From the NCBI GenBank assembly GCA_030950085.1, contig JAUZRW010000180.1, forward strand, positions 1 through 50,186: a stretch of DNA of 50,186 bases, in the 5' to 3' direction. Positions 1-8,709 of this stretch are shown one piece after another. The notes below the pieces were generated by a model. The model did no database searches, was not told the DNA's origin, and saw only the letters and a list, made by a program, of their open reading frames with translations. A program made the translations under genes and the position numbers. Each line of letters begins with the position of its first letter. The stretch's first letter is position 1. The DNA comes from Anaerolineae bacterium (GTDB lineage: Bacteria > Chloroflexota > Anaerolineae > Aggregatilineales > Phototrophicaceae).

Positions 1-82
1 CAATCTGCCCACGCATCTCCAAGATGATGTCAATCAGTTGTTCTTTATTCAGTTGTCTCAATTGCTCGCGTATCTCATTCAT
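1..82 (-). CDS. Partial gene, N-terminus only (unrecognised)
   Basis: An ATG at 82 reads leftward without a stop to the window edge. It gives 27 residues beginning MNEIREQLRQLNKEQLIDII, a short charged amphipathic helix. Such helices occur at the start of IS66-type transposases, but also in many other proteins, so I do not assign a function. No Shine-Dalgarno is visible. A TACAAT hexamer ends 7 bases before the ATG, which would fit a leaderless transcript. The gene is divergent from the one starting at 185. Confidence 0.45.
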   Translation of the reverse strand, partial: MNEIREQLRQLNKEQLIDIILEMRGQI

Positions 83-184
83 GTTTCAGATTGTACCATC
101 TTTTCTCAATTTCCGTTACAATACCCCTGAGCAGTTACCAAAATTCACGTTAAAATAGACACAGCAAATGTACAGGAGACATAT

Positions 185-619
185 ATGGGAGCAATTCAAG
201 CACTCAAGACAGAACAAATTGAGGCTTCGTTTGATGAGACACGAGGCTTGTTGCTAGTCAAATATCGTGGCAAATTATTATCCGTTGTGACCAATCAATT
301 TTACGCTTGGCTCATGGCAAACATGAAAGCTAATCCCGAAAAAGTAACAGAGGCACGCGGGTCAATTTACGATTTTCGGGATGTAACGGATTTTGAGATT
401 GATAATTTATCTGCGCCACAACAGGGCAGTAAGCAACTGACGAGTCAATCTGATGTCACTGGGCATCCCGTAGCCCTCATTGTCAATGATATTTACCAAG
501 AAGGTATGGTCAAATTGTCGATGCAACTCACAGAACAACAAGACCGCAAACGCATTGTCAAGTCAACGGATGAGGCAGTCGCTTTTATCGACAATTGGTA
601 CAAAGAACACAGCACCTAG
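185..619 (+). CDS. Small soluble STAS/SpoIIAA-like hypothetical protein
   Basis: This 144-residue protein has no signal peptide or membrane segment. The ATG is preceded by AGGAG at 174-178, which supports the start. The pattern of alternating strands and helices (LLLVKYRGKL, then a conserved GSIYDFRDVTDF strand, then HPVALIVND, then a C-terminal helix ending in DNWYKEH) resembles the STAS/SpoIIAA-like fold. The protein at 27160 has the same size and order of elements and may be a distant relative. The family assignment is by fold pattern only. No catalytic residues are evident, so a regulatory or binding role is possible but unproven. It stands alone, 92 bases before the EEP pair. Confidence 0.65.
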   Translation: MGAIQALKTEQIEASFDETRGLLLVKYRGKLLSVVTNQFYAWLMANMKANPEKVTEARGSIYDFRDVTDFEIDNLSAPQQGSKQLTSQSDVTGHPVALIVNDIYQEGMVKLSMQLTEQQDRKRIVKSTDEAVAFIDNWYKEHST

Positions 620-711
620 ATAATCTCTAATGATTAGTGAATCTATCTGCAAGGACTTTGGGAATGCTGTAAGATTAACAGTGATTTGATGTTGTTTTCT
701 TGTAGGAATTT

Positions 712-1704
712 ATGGCAGAACCACAAAAACCATCGTTGTTGCGGCGTTGGTTGACAAGTCTTTTGTTTTTGTACGCCTTGGTGCTGGTGATTTATTTGCT
801 ATTACGTTGGATTGTACAAGCCAATTGGTCACTATTGCTCTTAGGACATACTATCGCCTTTTACCTCTTTTTGCCCGTTATTGCTGGACTCGTCATAGCG
901 ATGTTGTTGCGTGCGCGGCGTTTAGCAGGCTTCTATTGGCTGCTGACAATTATCGGGCTTGTTTGGTTTGTGCCGCGTATGATGCCACCACTATCTGAAC
1001 CCCAACAAAATGGGACTTCATTGAAAATTATCAGCTTTAATATGTTTCCTGAAAATCAACGACTAGACGATGTGACGACATGGTTGTTGGCGCAAGATGC
1101 CGATGTGATTGGCTTGCAAGAAATTGGGGTAGATTTACCATTACTTGCAGACGAATATCCTTATTTTGTGTCGCAAGATGTTGTGAATGGACAGGCACTT
1201 TTCTCACGCTATCCCATTCAAATGACTGAGACCGTTCAGTTAGGTGATATACCACAACAACGGCATCTGTTAAATATCAACGGGCTGCCGGTGGTGTTGT
1301 ATAACTTACACCTCTATATGCCGCTTAATGAAGATGAATCACAAACGCTATTCTTGCGCTATGATGAGTCACGTCGCAATCGGCAAATCAATGAATTACT
1401 GACCTTCATTGCTGGAGAAAATCAACCGACGATTGTTATGGGCGATTTCAACATGAGCGAGTTCTCGCCAATATATGGACGACTTAACGCTCGTTTGCAT
1501 GATGCTTATCGAGTCACCTCATGGGGTTTAGGGCAAACATGGCCCGGCGGTGCATCGGAAGAATTAGGCGATAATTTCCCCCCTCTTTTCCGATTAGATT
1601 ATGTATGGTATACCGATGGCATACAGGCACTAGAGGCACAAGTCGGCTCGCGTCTCGGCAGTGACCATCTTCCGTTGATTGTGAACTTGGATATTCGTGG
1701 ATGA
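712..1704 (+). CDS. Membrane-anchored endonuclease/exonuclease/phosphatase (EEP) family protein, copy 1
   Basis: This 330-residue protein has three hydrophobic segments within about residues 12-95, followed by an EEP-fold domain. The metal-binding Glu lies in LQEIG. GDFNMS is at residues 244-249 and the catalytic His in GSDHLP at 316-321. These match the Mg-dependent phosphoesterase/nuclease superfamily (DNase I, sphingomyelinase and AP endonuclease folds). The domain probably faces outside the membrane. The substrate cannot be told from sequence; phospholipid, nucleic acid or inositol phosphate are all possible. Its last four bases (ATGA) overlap the start of a paralogue at 1701, so the two are translationally coupled and probably arose by tandem duplication. 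Confidence 0.85.
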   Translation: MAEPQKPSLLRRWLTSLLFLYALVLVIYLLLRWIVQANWSLLLLGHTIAFYLFLPVIAGLVIAMLLRARRLAGFYWLLTIIGLVWFVPRMMPPLSEPQQNGTSLKIISFNMFPENQRLDDVTTWLLAQDADVIGLQEIGVDLPLLADEYPYFVSQDVVNGQALFSRYPIQMTETVQLGDIPQQRHLLNINGLPVVLYNLHLYMPLNEDESQTLFLRYDESRRNRQINELLTFIAGENQPTIVMGDFNMSEFSPIYGRLNARLHDAYRVTSWGLGQTWPGGASEELGDNFPPLFRLDYVWYTDGIQALEAQVGSRLGSDHLPLIVNLDIRG

Positions 1705-2702
1705 CATCGTATCGCAATTTTTGGTTATCATTGTTGAATATTTATCATCTGTTGCTGGGTATTTACTGGATACTACGTAGCTTGTTTGGGGGTACATTCT
1801 GGTGGTTAGCCTTACTGAACACATTCGCGCTGTTTGTCATTATCCCTCTGCTGCTGACCGTGCCTGTGACGTTGCTCTTGCGTGGGAAACGAAGCACTGC
1901 AATTGCCATTATTTTAACCGTTATTGCCATCGCCAAATACGTCCCACTCCCAAAACCGGCACCGCCACCATCGAATGATACGATACGGGTTATCAGCTAC
2001 AATGTCTGGAATCGCAATCCACAACTGAATAGCGATATTGACTGGCTATTAGAACAAGATGCCGATGTTATTGTGCTGGTTGAAGCGGTTAATCATCATC
2101 TCCCTGTTTTATCGCGCCTCATGAATCACTATGCTTATCAATATACGTTAGTTGGCGGCATTATGATTGTGTCGCGTTACCCGATTCTCGAAAATCAAAT
2201 AGTCGTCTTAGAAGTTGCCGACTCAGAGAATAAAGGGCGTGTGGCGCTTCGTTCGCAACTCGACGTAAATGGACAAGCTATCTCTGTGTATAGTGTGCAT
2301 TTATCCGTACCGCGCAGTCCTGCTCAGCATTTTCCATTTGTACCTTATCAGAGATTTATCTATACGATTCAGCATTATGATGAAAGCCGTCGCAACGCCC
2401 AGATTGCTGTTTTGCTAGAATATGTGGGAAAAGAAAACAATCCAGTGCTTATTATGGGTGATTTCAACATGAGTCACACATCGGCGATTTATGATGATTT
2501 CGTGGCGGCTGGTTTGGTGGATAGTTATGCGGCGGCGGGCAATGGTTTTGGCTTATCTTGGTCATTGAAGCCATCGCTACCCCCTGTTTTACGGATAGAT
2601 TATGTTTGGCATAGTTCATCATTACGAACAGTTCAGGCGCAGATTGGCGAACGGCGCGGCAGTGACCATTTACCTGTGATTGTGGACATCGCGCTGGACT
2701 AA
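1701..2702 (+). CDS. Membrane-anchored EEP family protein, copy 2
   Basis: This 333-residue paralogue of the preceding gene has the same architecture: N-terminal hydrophobic segments (about residues 8-85), a Pro-rich linker (KPAPPPS), then the EEP domain. It keeps the catalytic landmarks (VISYNVWN, a Glu in VLVEAVN, MGDFNMSH and RGSDHLPVIV). The two copies share DADVI, HYDESRRNAQI-type and GDFNMS blocks but differ in the loops, so this is an old duplication rather than a recent one. The start codon overlaps the stop of the upstream gene. Downstream lies a 95-bp element with inverted ends. Confidence 0.85.
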   Translation: MTSYRNFWLSLLNIYHLLLGIYWILRSLFGGTFWWLALLNTFALFVIIPLLLTVPVTLLLRGKRSTAIAIILTVIAIAKYVPLPKPAPPPSNDTIRVISYNVWNRNPQLNSDIDWLLEQDADVIVLVEAVNHHLPVLSRLMNHYAYQYTLVGGIMIVSRYPILENQIVVLEVADSENKGRVALRSQLDVNGQAISVYSVHLSVPRSPAQHFPFVPYQRFIYTIQHYDESRRNAQIAVLLEYVGKENNPVLIMGDFNMSHTSAIYDDFVAAGLVDSYAAAGNGFGLSWSLKPSLPPVLRIDYVWHSSSLRTVQAQIGERRGSDHLPVIVDIALD

Positions 2703-2725
2703 TGTAAAATCTGGAAAAAGGTGAA

Positions 2726-2820
2726 TAGTACTTGACCAATTTAATTCTTGAAGATTAGATTTGTATTTTTCGGGCGCAATGCCTTGCGCCCCTACATAAA
2801 ACTTTTTTGGTCGAGTACTA
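2726..2820. repeat. MITE-like 95-bp element with 14-bp inverted ends
   Basis: TAGTACTTGACCAA at 2726-2739 is matched by the inverted TTGGTCGAGTACTA at 2807-2820, 13 of 14 positions. Between them lies a strong hairpin: GGGCGCAA at 2772-2779, loop TGCC, TTGCGCCC at 2784-2791. This hairpin belongs to the GTAGGGGCG palindrome family seen elsewhere in the window. No coding capacity is visible. The right end overlaps the TAG stop codon of the S9 peptidase (2818-2820). The hairpin may also act as a terminator between the two convergent genes. Confidence 0.6.
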
Positions 2821-4923
2821 CGTTGACGCAGATTCAGTTTTTTGCAATTTCTCTGGTTGAATATAGGTATTGAACCAATTTATCATCTCACGTAAACGAC
2901 TCATGCGATGTTCTGGTTCACCACTGCGCGAGAGTTCATGTCCTTCGCGTGGATAGCGTATCAATTTAACAGGGGTATCAGTTGCGCGACGAATCCATGC
3001 AAAGAGTTGTTCACCATCGGCAATCGGCACACGAAAATCATTGTCGCTATGAATAATCAGTGTGGGTGTTTTGATATTGTGAGCATAGGCTAAGGGAGAA
3101 TGTTGCCAGTATTTGGCATAATCTTGCCATGGCTCAACATCAAATTCGGAACTCATCAAAATCGGCACATCACTCGTACCGTAAAAACTAGCAATGTTAT
3201 ACACGCCGCGTTGCGATACAGCACTCGCAAAGCGGTCGCTATTGCCGATTATCCACGCGGTCATATAACCGCCGAACGAACCGCCTGTGATTGCCATGCG
3301 CGTTTCATCGACAAAGCCTTTTTCGATGATAGCATCAACACCCGCCATGATATCTTCCATTGTGACAGTACCCCAATTGCTATGAATCGCTGCCAAATGC
3401 TCCTGACCATAGCCATCGCTACCACGCGGATTACAGAAAAAGACCACATAACCGGCTGCGGCGTGAGATTGCCATTCGTGCCACATTGCCCGATGACTAG
3501 CTGTCCACATGACATGCGGTCCCCCGTGAATATTGAGGGCGAGTGGGTATTTTTTATCCGCTTCAAAATTCGGCGGCAGAATATACCAACCCTGTAACTC
3601 TTGTCCATGAGGGTTTTTGAACCAGAAATCATGGGTTTCTAGTACCTGTACGTCATCCAGAAATTCAGTGTTGGCATGGGTCATTTGCTGCGCTTGACCA
3701 TCTGCTGCTTTGAAAAATAGTTCGTCTAAGCGGTTTGTTGTGCGCGAGACAAAAGCCACATCACCTGACTTGCTAAAATCAGCATCCCAGATAGATTGTT
3801 CATCGCTAACAACCGTTGTGAAGTTTTTCGTTTTGGGGTCAATCTTATGAATTTCGACTCGTCCTGTTGTTAGTATCGTCGCCATAATCGTCCCATCGTC
3901 TAGCCAATCAAAATCGGCAGGTGGGCGACTCAGTTCCAGATTCAAATCGACAAAATCGCCGCTTCCTTCTAATGGAACAATTGTCAGGCGCGTTAGGGCA
4001 TCGGTTTGTCCGCGTGGTGAGCGAACGCAAAGTAGCCAATCGCCATCATAAGACGGCACTGCCCCGTAATAGCTAAAATCATCATCTTTGATACGGCGTT
4101 CGACACCGCTATCGACTTCAATCAGATAGATATTGCTATATTGCCAACTTTCATCAGCTTCGGGATTCCATGAGCGTGTCGTGACAATGTGCCGCCCAGA
4201 TTTCGACCACTGCGGCGCATCATAGTCAGCATCTGCATTTGTCAGGCGACGCGGTTTTGCCTCATCTTCTTCGAGACCTTCCGCTGTGGCTATCAGGTAA
4301 ATTTGGCTGTGGCGGTCATCCATAAACGATGTTCCCGTCCGATAAGGGATGCGCTCAATTGTGCGGGGGTCAAAGCGATTTTTCTCATCTTCGGCTTTAC
4401 GCTCTTTACGATGCTTACCGTCTAGTTCATCTGTAGGCGCTTCTGATTCTTCATCACTATCTTCTTCTGCACGCTCGGCAGCATTCATGCGCGATAGATA
4501 AGCAATTTGTTTGCCATTCGGCGACCATGCCGGAGCAAATGCGCCATTATCATGACTCGTCAGGGCGCGAGGTTCACCGGGTCTAGTCATGGGCAAAATA
4601 TAAATTTGTGGTTTTTTATCCGCACGCGAGGAGACAAAGGCTAATTGTGAACTATCCGGCGACCAACACGGAGACGAATCTTTGCCACTGCGCGTAACTT
4701 GAATCGGCTCGCCACCGGAAGCAGAGACGATATAAATATTCGTATCATAACTTTTTTTCGTGGCGTTCGGGCTTCGCAAGACATAAGCAATCCACTGTCC
4801 ATCGGGGCTAATCTGTGGGTCTTCGACATATTTAATGTTGTTGATATCCTCAATTGTAATCAAACGTTTTTCATCGCTCACAGGGCAAGACCTTCCATCC
4901 ATTTGAATTTTTTTCATTGGCAT
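2818..4923 (-). CDS. S9 family peptidase (prolyl oligopeptidase / acylaminoacyl-peptidase type)
   Basis: This 701-residue protein has an N-terminal seven-bladed beta-propeller with TolB/PD40-like repeats (ISPDGQWIAYV, CWSPDSSQLAFVS, AWSPNGKQIAYLS), followed by an alpha/beta-hydrolase domain. The nucleophile Ser549 lies in GGSFGGYM. The acid is in HSDNDFRVP near residue 630, and the His is in REGHELS near 665. A Glu/Asp-rich insert lies at about 150-180. There is no signal peptide, so it is probably a cytoplasmic oligopeptidase. Two ATGs (4923 and 4917) are possible starts and neither has a Shine-Dalgarno. A TATAAT on the minus strand at 4950-4955 could be its -10 box. Its stop codon lies within the inverted end of the 2726-2820 element. 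Confidence 0.93.
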   Translation of the reverse strand: MPMKKIQMDGRSCPVSDEKRLITIEDINNIKYVEDPQISPDGQWIAYVLRSPNATKKSYDTNIYIVSASGGEPIQVTRSGKDSSPCWSPDSSQLAFVSSRADKKPQIYILPMTRPGEPRALTSHDNGAFAPAWSPNGKQIAYLSRMNAAERAEEDSDEESEAPTDELDGKHRKERKAEDEKNRFDPRTIERIPYRTGTSFMDDRHSQIYLIATAEGLEEDEAKPRRLTNADADYDAPQWSKSGRHIVTTRSWNPEADESWQYSNIYLIEVDSGVERRIKDDDFSYYGAVPSYDGDWLLCVRSPRGQTDALTRLTIVPLEGSGDFVDLNLELSRPPADFDWLDDGTIMATILTTGRVEIHKIDPKTKNFTTVVSDEQSIWDADFSKSGDVAFVSRTTNRLDELFFKAADGQAQQMTHANTEFLDDVQVLETHDFWFKNPHGQELQGWYILPPNFEADKKYPLALNIHGGPHVMWTASHRAMWHEWQSHAAAGYVVFFCNPRGSDGYGQEHLAAIHSNWGTVTMEDIMAGVDAIIEKGFVDETRMAITGGSFGGYMTAWIIGNSDRFASAVSQRGVYNIASFYGTSDVPILMSSEFDVEPWQDYAKYWQHSPLAYAHNIKTPTLIIHSDNDFRVPIADGEQLFAWIRRATDTPVKLIRYPREGHELSRSGEPEHRMSRLREMINWFNTYIQPEKLQKTESAST

Positions 4924-4969
4924 TGTACCGTGTTTTGCGTGAATAAGGTATTATAGATGGTTATAACCC

Positions 4970-5797
4970 TCATTCGTCTGATAATTTTGCCCACAAGACA
5001 CGATAAGTCGCATTGTCACGGATAGAATTTAGCATTTCATCGCGCAGCAATATTGGGGCATTTTCCAGTGCAGCGTTGCATCGGCTGATAGAACGCTCTA
5101 AATTATCGGATAAGGCATCTAATAAGCCCAGATTAAAAGCAATTGTGGGGTCTTTGGGCAGCAGCGTTTGGGCTAATTGGTAATGTTCGCGTGCGCTGCT
5201 GATTTGCTTTAGGCGACGAAGGGCATGGGCAAGTGCTAAAATCACCCGTGCCTTGGTTGCTTGTAAATAATCGGCACGCATCACGCCATGGTATTTTTCG
5301 AGTTGCGCCAAAACTGCCTGATAGACGATTACTGCCTGTGCATCATCTCCTATCAGTACCCATAAGTCTCCTTCATATTGTAACCAGCGCCAAGATTGTT
5401 CTTGCTCTTGTACTAATTTTAGAGCTTCGTCATATTTTTTTTGCGACATCAGCAAATTGAGCAGACGTTCTGTTAGGCGTTCGTTGTCGGGCGATAATTG
5501 GCGTGCCTTGACCATCGCTGCAATTGCCTTATCGACATTGCCTAAACGCTCTTCTAGCACCGATAGGCGCTGATAATCATCAACTATCATAGCGCCTAAA
5601 GCTGTGATATCCGCGAGGGCATAATGCAGGTAATCGTCACCGTCACCCCCTAGCCGCAAAAACACATCAATTCTTAAGCGGCGTGCGTCCTTATCTTGGG
5701 GATATTCATCTAATTGCTGATTGAGAGCATCTAGTGCATCAGCTAATTCACCCGTTTTGACAAAGGCTTCGGCAAGTTGCATGGGAGAATAAGGCAT
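4970..5797 (-). CDS. TPR-repeat protein
   Basis: This soluble protein of about 275 residues is built of tetratricopeptide-like helical pairs (LAEAFVKTGELADALDAL, ARQLSPDNERLTERLL, AREHYQLAQTLLPKDPTIAF). It is probably a protein-interaction scaffold with no enzymatic motif. The ATG at 5797 is chosen because AAAGGA sits 9 bases upstream. A longer frame from 5830 would overlap the subtilase stop. With the 5797 start the gap to the upstream subtilase gene is 14 bases, so the two are almost certainly cotranscribed. Confidence 0.82.
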   Translation of the reverse strand: MPYSPMQLAEAFVKTGELADALDALNQQLDEYPQDKDARRLRIDVFLRLGGDGDDYLHYALADITALGAMIVDDYQRLSVLEERLGNVDKAIAAMVKARQLSPDNERLTERLLNLLMSQKKYDEALKLVQEQEQSWRWLQYEGDLWVLIGDDAQAVIVYQAVLAQLEKYHGVMRADYLQATKARVILALAHALRRLKQISSAREHYQLAQTLLPKDPTIAFNLGLLDALSDNLERSISRCNAALENAPILLRDEMLNSIRDNATYRVLWAKLSDE

Positions 5798-5811
5798 TGG
5801 AAACGAGTCCT

Positions 5812-7221
5812 TTATCCACCTGTATCGCAATTGGGAATGTTATCGGGCGGATACAAGAAGACTATGCCATCTTCCGTGTTCAAAGGCGAATCAAAGGATT
5901 CTGTCATCGCTGTAATGCCGGATACAATCGGTGCAGCAAATGATGTGCCTGATTCAAAGTTATAACCGCCATCGAGTGTCGTTGTTAAGATATCACGTCC
6001 GGGAGCCCAGATGTCGATATCTGCACCATAGTTGCTGAATGAACTGCGTTGTAAATCGGGGTCAATCGAACCTACAGCAATAACAGACGGGAATGCTGCC
6101 GGATAGAAGGCTCGTTCGCGCCCTTGATTACCCGCCGCCGCCACAATCACGATACCGTTTTTAACTGCATAGGCGACTGCATCAGCCATTATTTGTGAGT
6201 AGGTGGGTCCAGCAAGACTCATGTTGATGATATCTGCGCCGTTATCTGTTGCATAGACTATCGCCATCGCAATGGACGCATAATTGCCAATGCCGCTTGC
6301 ATCTAAGACGCGCAACGGCATAATCTGAACATTAGGCGCGACTCCGGCAATCCCGATACCATTATTGGCATTCGCAGCAATCACGCCAGCGACACTACAG
6401 CCATGCCCAAAAACATCCGCAGGGTCGTTATCATTCTCAACAAAATCATAGCCGCTGACAATACGCCCAACTAAGTCTGGATGATTGGCACAAATACCAC
6501 TATCAATCACCGCCACGATGACACTACGACCTTCTGGTATCGCCTCCCATGCTTCGGGCAAGCCGACAATCGGGAAACTCCATTGCTCCAGATAACGGGT
6601 ATCGTTGGGGTCATTGGTCTGTGTGGCAGAAGCAATTTCATTGATTTCAGCCGTGACGACAATCGCACTTTCCGGCAAACGGTCTGGGCGCACATTGGGA
6701 CCCAAGAGTACAATATAAGTATTCAAAACAGCGATTTCTTGGCGTAATGTGCCAATACTACGAATATAGGCATCACGGTCATCGGCTGTAGAATCCGGTG
6801 TAAATTGAATCATGACTTCGGGGCTATTTTCCCCAAGTATTGATGCGGCTCTGCTACCACCTCCACCAACCCCGACTCCACGTGGTTCTGTACCGGGGAA
6901 CGGTTGCCCGTTAGGGAGTGTGCGCGGTGCTGTAGCCCGTTGGGTACTGGCATCAATCACCACCCCACTTGCCGAGGCGAGACCTGTACAGCCATCGGAT
7001 GAGGTAATGGGTACGGGAACAGTGGCATCTGCATCCGGTATGGGTGTACTACCGGGTTCTGTTGTCTGAGTAGGTGAAAGTGTATGGGTCGGGAGTGGAG
7101 GTTGGTCGCTGCCCGTCAATGAATCCAATAAGCCCCAATCTAAGGGGTCGAGCATAATAAATACGGCGGTTGCTCCCACGAGTAAGATTAAAAACACCAG
7201 TAAGGTAAATAAGCGGCGCAT
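5812..7221 (-). CDS. Membrane-anchored subtilisin-like (S8) serine protease
   Basis: This 469-residue protein has an N-terminal hydrophobic segment at about residues 4-27 (signal or anchor), then a Pro/Thr/Ser-rich linker (about 40-70). A prodomain-like region follows, then a complete S8 catalytic domain. The triad is visible: Asp about 239 in AVIDSGICANHPDL, His about 272 in FGHGCSVAGVI, and Ser427 in GTSFAAP. The oxyanion Asn is in AAAGNQG. It should act outside the cell or on the outer membrane face. It is followed closely by a TPR gene, probably in the same operon. The specific substrate is unknown. Confidence 0.93.
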   Translation of the reverse strand: MRRLFTLLVFLILLVGATAVFIMLDPLDWGLLDSLTGSDQPPLPTHTLSPTQTTEPGSTPIPDADATVPVPITSSDGCTGLASASGVVIDASTQRATAPRTLPNGQPFPGTEPRGVGVGGGGSRAASILGENSPEVMIQFTPDSTADDRDAYIRSIGTLRQEIAVLNTYIVLLGPNVRPDRLPESAIVVTAEINEIASATQTNDPNDTRYLEQWSFPIVGLPEAWEAIPEGRSVIVAVIDSGICANHPDLVGRIVSGYDFVENDNDPADVFGHGCSVAGVIAANANNGIGIAGVAPNVQIMPLRVLDASGIGNYASIAMAIVYATDNGADIINMSLAGPTYSQIMADAVAYAVKNGIVIVAAAGNQGRERAFYPAAFPSVIAVGSIDPDLQRSSFSNYGADIDIWAPGRDILTTTLDGGYNFESGTSFAAPIVSGITAMTESFDSPLNTEDGIVFLYPPDNIPNCDTGG

Positions 7222-7349
7222 GGTTGATTCACCCTTCCATGATATGAATTACGCTATTCTCTCTAGTATGGTGTAATTTCCCCGACTGCGCTAGATATGC
7301 CTCATAAATAGACTGTCAAGGAGTGTTCACAGGCGCTCCTGACTCACTC

Positions 7350-7378
7350 TTGACCTTAAACCCCGACACATCTATAAT
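7350..7378 (+). promoter_or_regulatory. Promoter of rplJ-rplL
   Basis: TTGACC at 7350-7355 and TATAAT at 7373-7378 are separated by exactly 17 bases, a near-consensus vegetative sigma factor promoter. Transcription should begin near 7385, leaving a leader of about 190 bases before rplJ. Upstream, from 7222 to 7349, I see nothing else. Confidence 0.75.
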
Positions 7379-7420
7379 ATTTGCTTGTCAATTGCATACG
7401 GTTTACTCTATACCATAGAC

Positions 7421-7529
7421 AGCCGGAGGGCATGATGCCCTTAATTATCCTGCCGAGGCAAAGAGTCGCAATTCACCATTAGACTATAAAAACTAATGGG
7501 CGACCTCGGCGTTTGCGGGTCGCTTTTTT
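7421..7529 (+). promoter_or_regulatory. Ribosomal L10-type leader with attenuator
   Basis: Two exclusive folds can be drawn. In the first, GCCGAGG at 7452-7458 pairs with CCTCGGC at 7504-7510 and encloses a CCATTAG/CTAATGG hairpin (7476-7482 with 7493-7499). In the second, GCGACC at 7500-7505 pairs with GGTCGC at 7518-7523, followed by six T (7524-7529), which is an intrinsic terminator. CCTCGGC overlaps the terminator stem and loop, so formation of the long stem prevents termination. L10-L12 autoregulation through rplJ leaders is known in bacteria. That the protein binds here, probably around 7421-7450, is inference. Confidence 0.7.
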
Positions 7530-7575
7530 GATTTCGGGTTGGTCGTTTATCGACTAACAGAAAGGAACGTCAGTC

Positions 7576-8136
7576 TTGCCTATTTCAAGAGAACGCAAAG
7601 AAGAACTTGTTGCGGAGTATAAGGAGCTGTTGGACGAAAGCAATGGTTTCGCATTGGTGGCGGCAAGCGGTATGTCCGTTGGTCAAACCCAAAATCTCCG
7701 TAAGAAGGTTTACGAGGCTGGTGGCGTATACGTCGTTGCGAAAAACACCTTACTTCGGATTGCTTTGGAGCAAGCAGGTTGGACAGTCCCTGATGAGGAA
7801 CTGCAAGGTCCAACCGCGATTGTTTTTGGTCGTGATAACTTCCCCGGTGTGGCAAAAGCCGTGCTTGGATTTATCAAAGACGAAAAGATGGACGAGAAGA
7901 TGTCAGTCAAAGGTGGTGTCATGACGGGCGAGGATGTTCTCAGTCCTGCCGATGTCAAAGCCATTTCAGAACTGCCGACTCTGCCGGAATTACAAGCGCA
8001 GATTATCGGTCTTATCGTTGCGCCATCGCGTAATCTGGTTACAATCCTTCAAAATGCCGAAAGTGGCGTGGTCAATGTCTTGCAAGCATGGCTCGACAAA
8101 GACGACAATGAAGGTGGCGACGACGAAGCTGCTTAA
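7576..8136 (+). CDS. rplJ: 50S ribosomal protein L10 (uL10)
   Basis: This 186-residue protein forms the base of the ribosomal stalk, binding 23S rRNA and L12 dimers. Typical uL10 features are the N-terminal MPISRERKEELVAEYKELL helix, the VAKNTLLRIALE segment, GPTAIVFG, and the C-terminal L12-binding helix. The start is a TTG at 7576 preceded by AAAGGA at 7561-7566. No ATG gives the correct N-terminus. It is the first gene of a two-gene unit behind the attenuated leader. The usual rplK-rplA partners are not upstream; a subtilase gene lies there instead. Confidence 0.97.
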   Translation: MPISRERKEELVAEYKELLDESNGFALVAASGMSVGQTQNLRKKVYEAGGVYVVAKNTLLRIALEQAGWTVPDEELQGPTAIVFGRDNFPGVAKAVLGFIKDEKMDEKMSVKGGVMTGEDVLSPADVKAISELPTLPELQAQIIGLIVAPSRNLVTILQNAESGVVNVLQAWLDKDDNEGGDDEAA

Positions 8137-8234
8137 AGTTTCGTGATTTCTCAGTCACATAATGTTGCTGAAAATTTCTACCCTATTCAATAAACAGGAG
8201 ACGATGAGTCTCATCACAGAAAGGACAGCTAATC

Positions 8235-8618
8235 ATGGCAGATATTCAAGGTTTAGTAGAAGCAATTGGTAGTTTAACGCTGTTAGAGGCGAAAGACCTC
8301 AAAGAAGCTCTCGAAGAAGCTCTCGGCGTAGAAGCTGCTTCGGGTGGCGGTATGATGATGATGGCTGGTCCCGTAGCTGGCGGTGCAGTTGAAGAAGCTG
8401 AAGCCCAAACAGAATTTGATGTCGTGCTGAAAGACATTGGACCCAAGAAAATCAATGTCATCAAGGCGCTGCGTGCGCTCACCAGTCTCGGACTCAAAGA
8501 GGCAAAAGAACAGGTCGAAAGCGCCCCTGTCACCGTTATGGAACAAGTCGGCAAAGACGCAGCCGAAGACGCGAAGAAACAACTCGAAGAAGCTGGCGCA
8601 GTTATCGAAGTCAAATAA
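8235..8618 (+). CDS. rplL: 50S ribosomal protein L7/L12 (bL12)
   Basis: This 127-residue stalk protein recruits translation factors. It shows the N-terminal dimerisation helix ([18 protein letters not shown]), a Gly/Met/Ala hinge ([14 protein letters not shown]), and the conserved C-terminal domain with [20 protein letters not shown] and GAVIEVK. Length and order are standard. It follows rplJ after 98 bases and ends before an intrinsic terminator. rpoB, the usual next gene, is not downstream. Confidence 0.98.
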   Translation: MADIQGLVEAIGSLTLLEAKDLKEALEEALGVEAASGGGMMMMAGPVAGGAVEEAEAQTEFDVVLKDIGPKKINVIKALRALTSLGLKEAKEQVESAPVTVMEQVGKDAAEDAKKQLEEAGAVIEVK

Positions 8619-8659
8619 GCTATCCCGGCAATCGAACGAGACCCGCATTGACACAAAAG

Positions 8660-8686
8660 GCAGTCGGTTTTATCCGGCTGCTTTTT
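8660..8686 (+). terminator. Intrinsic terminator after rplL
   Basis: GCAGTCGG at 8660-8667 and CCGGCTGC at 8674-8681 pair over 8 positions (one G-T) around a 6-base loop, followed by five T. It separates rplL from the convergent FKBP gene. Confidence 0.85.
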
Positions 8687-8709
8687 GATTCCTAGTGACG
8701 ATAGTGACG

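Noticed and set aside
8246-8656. Long frames antisense to rplL
   Set aside because: They are shadows of the biased codon use of a highly expressed gene; no product is recognisable.
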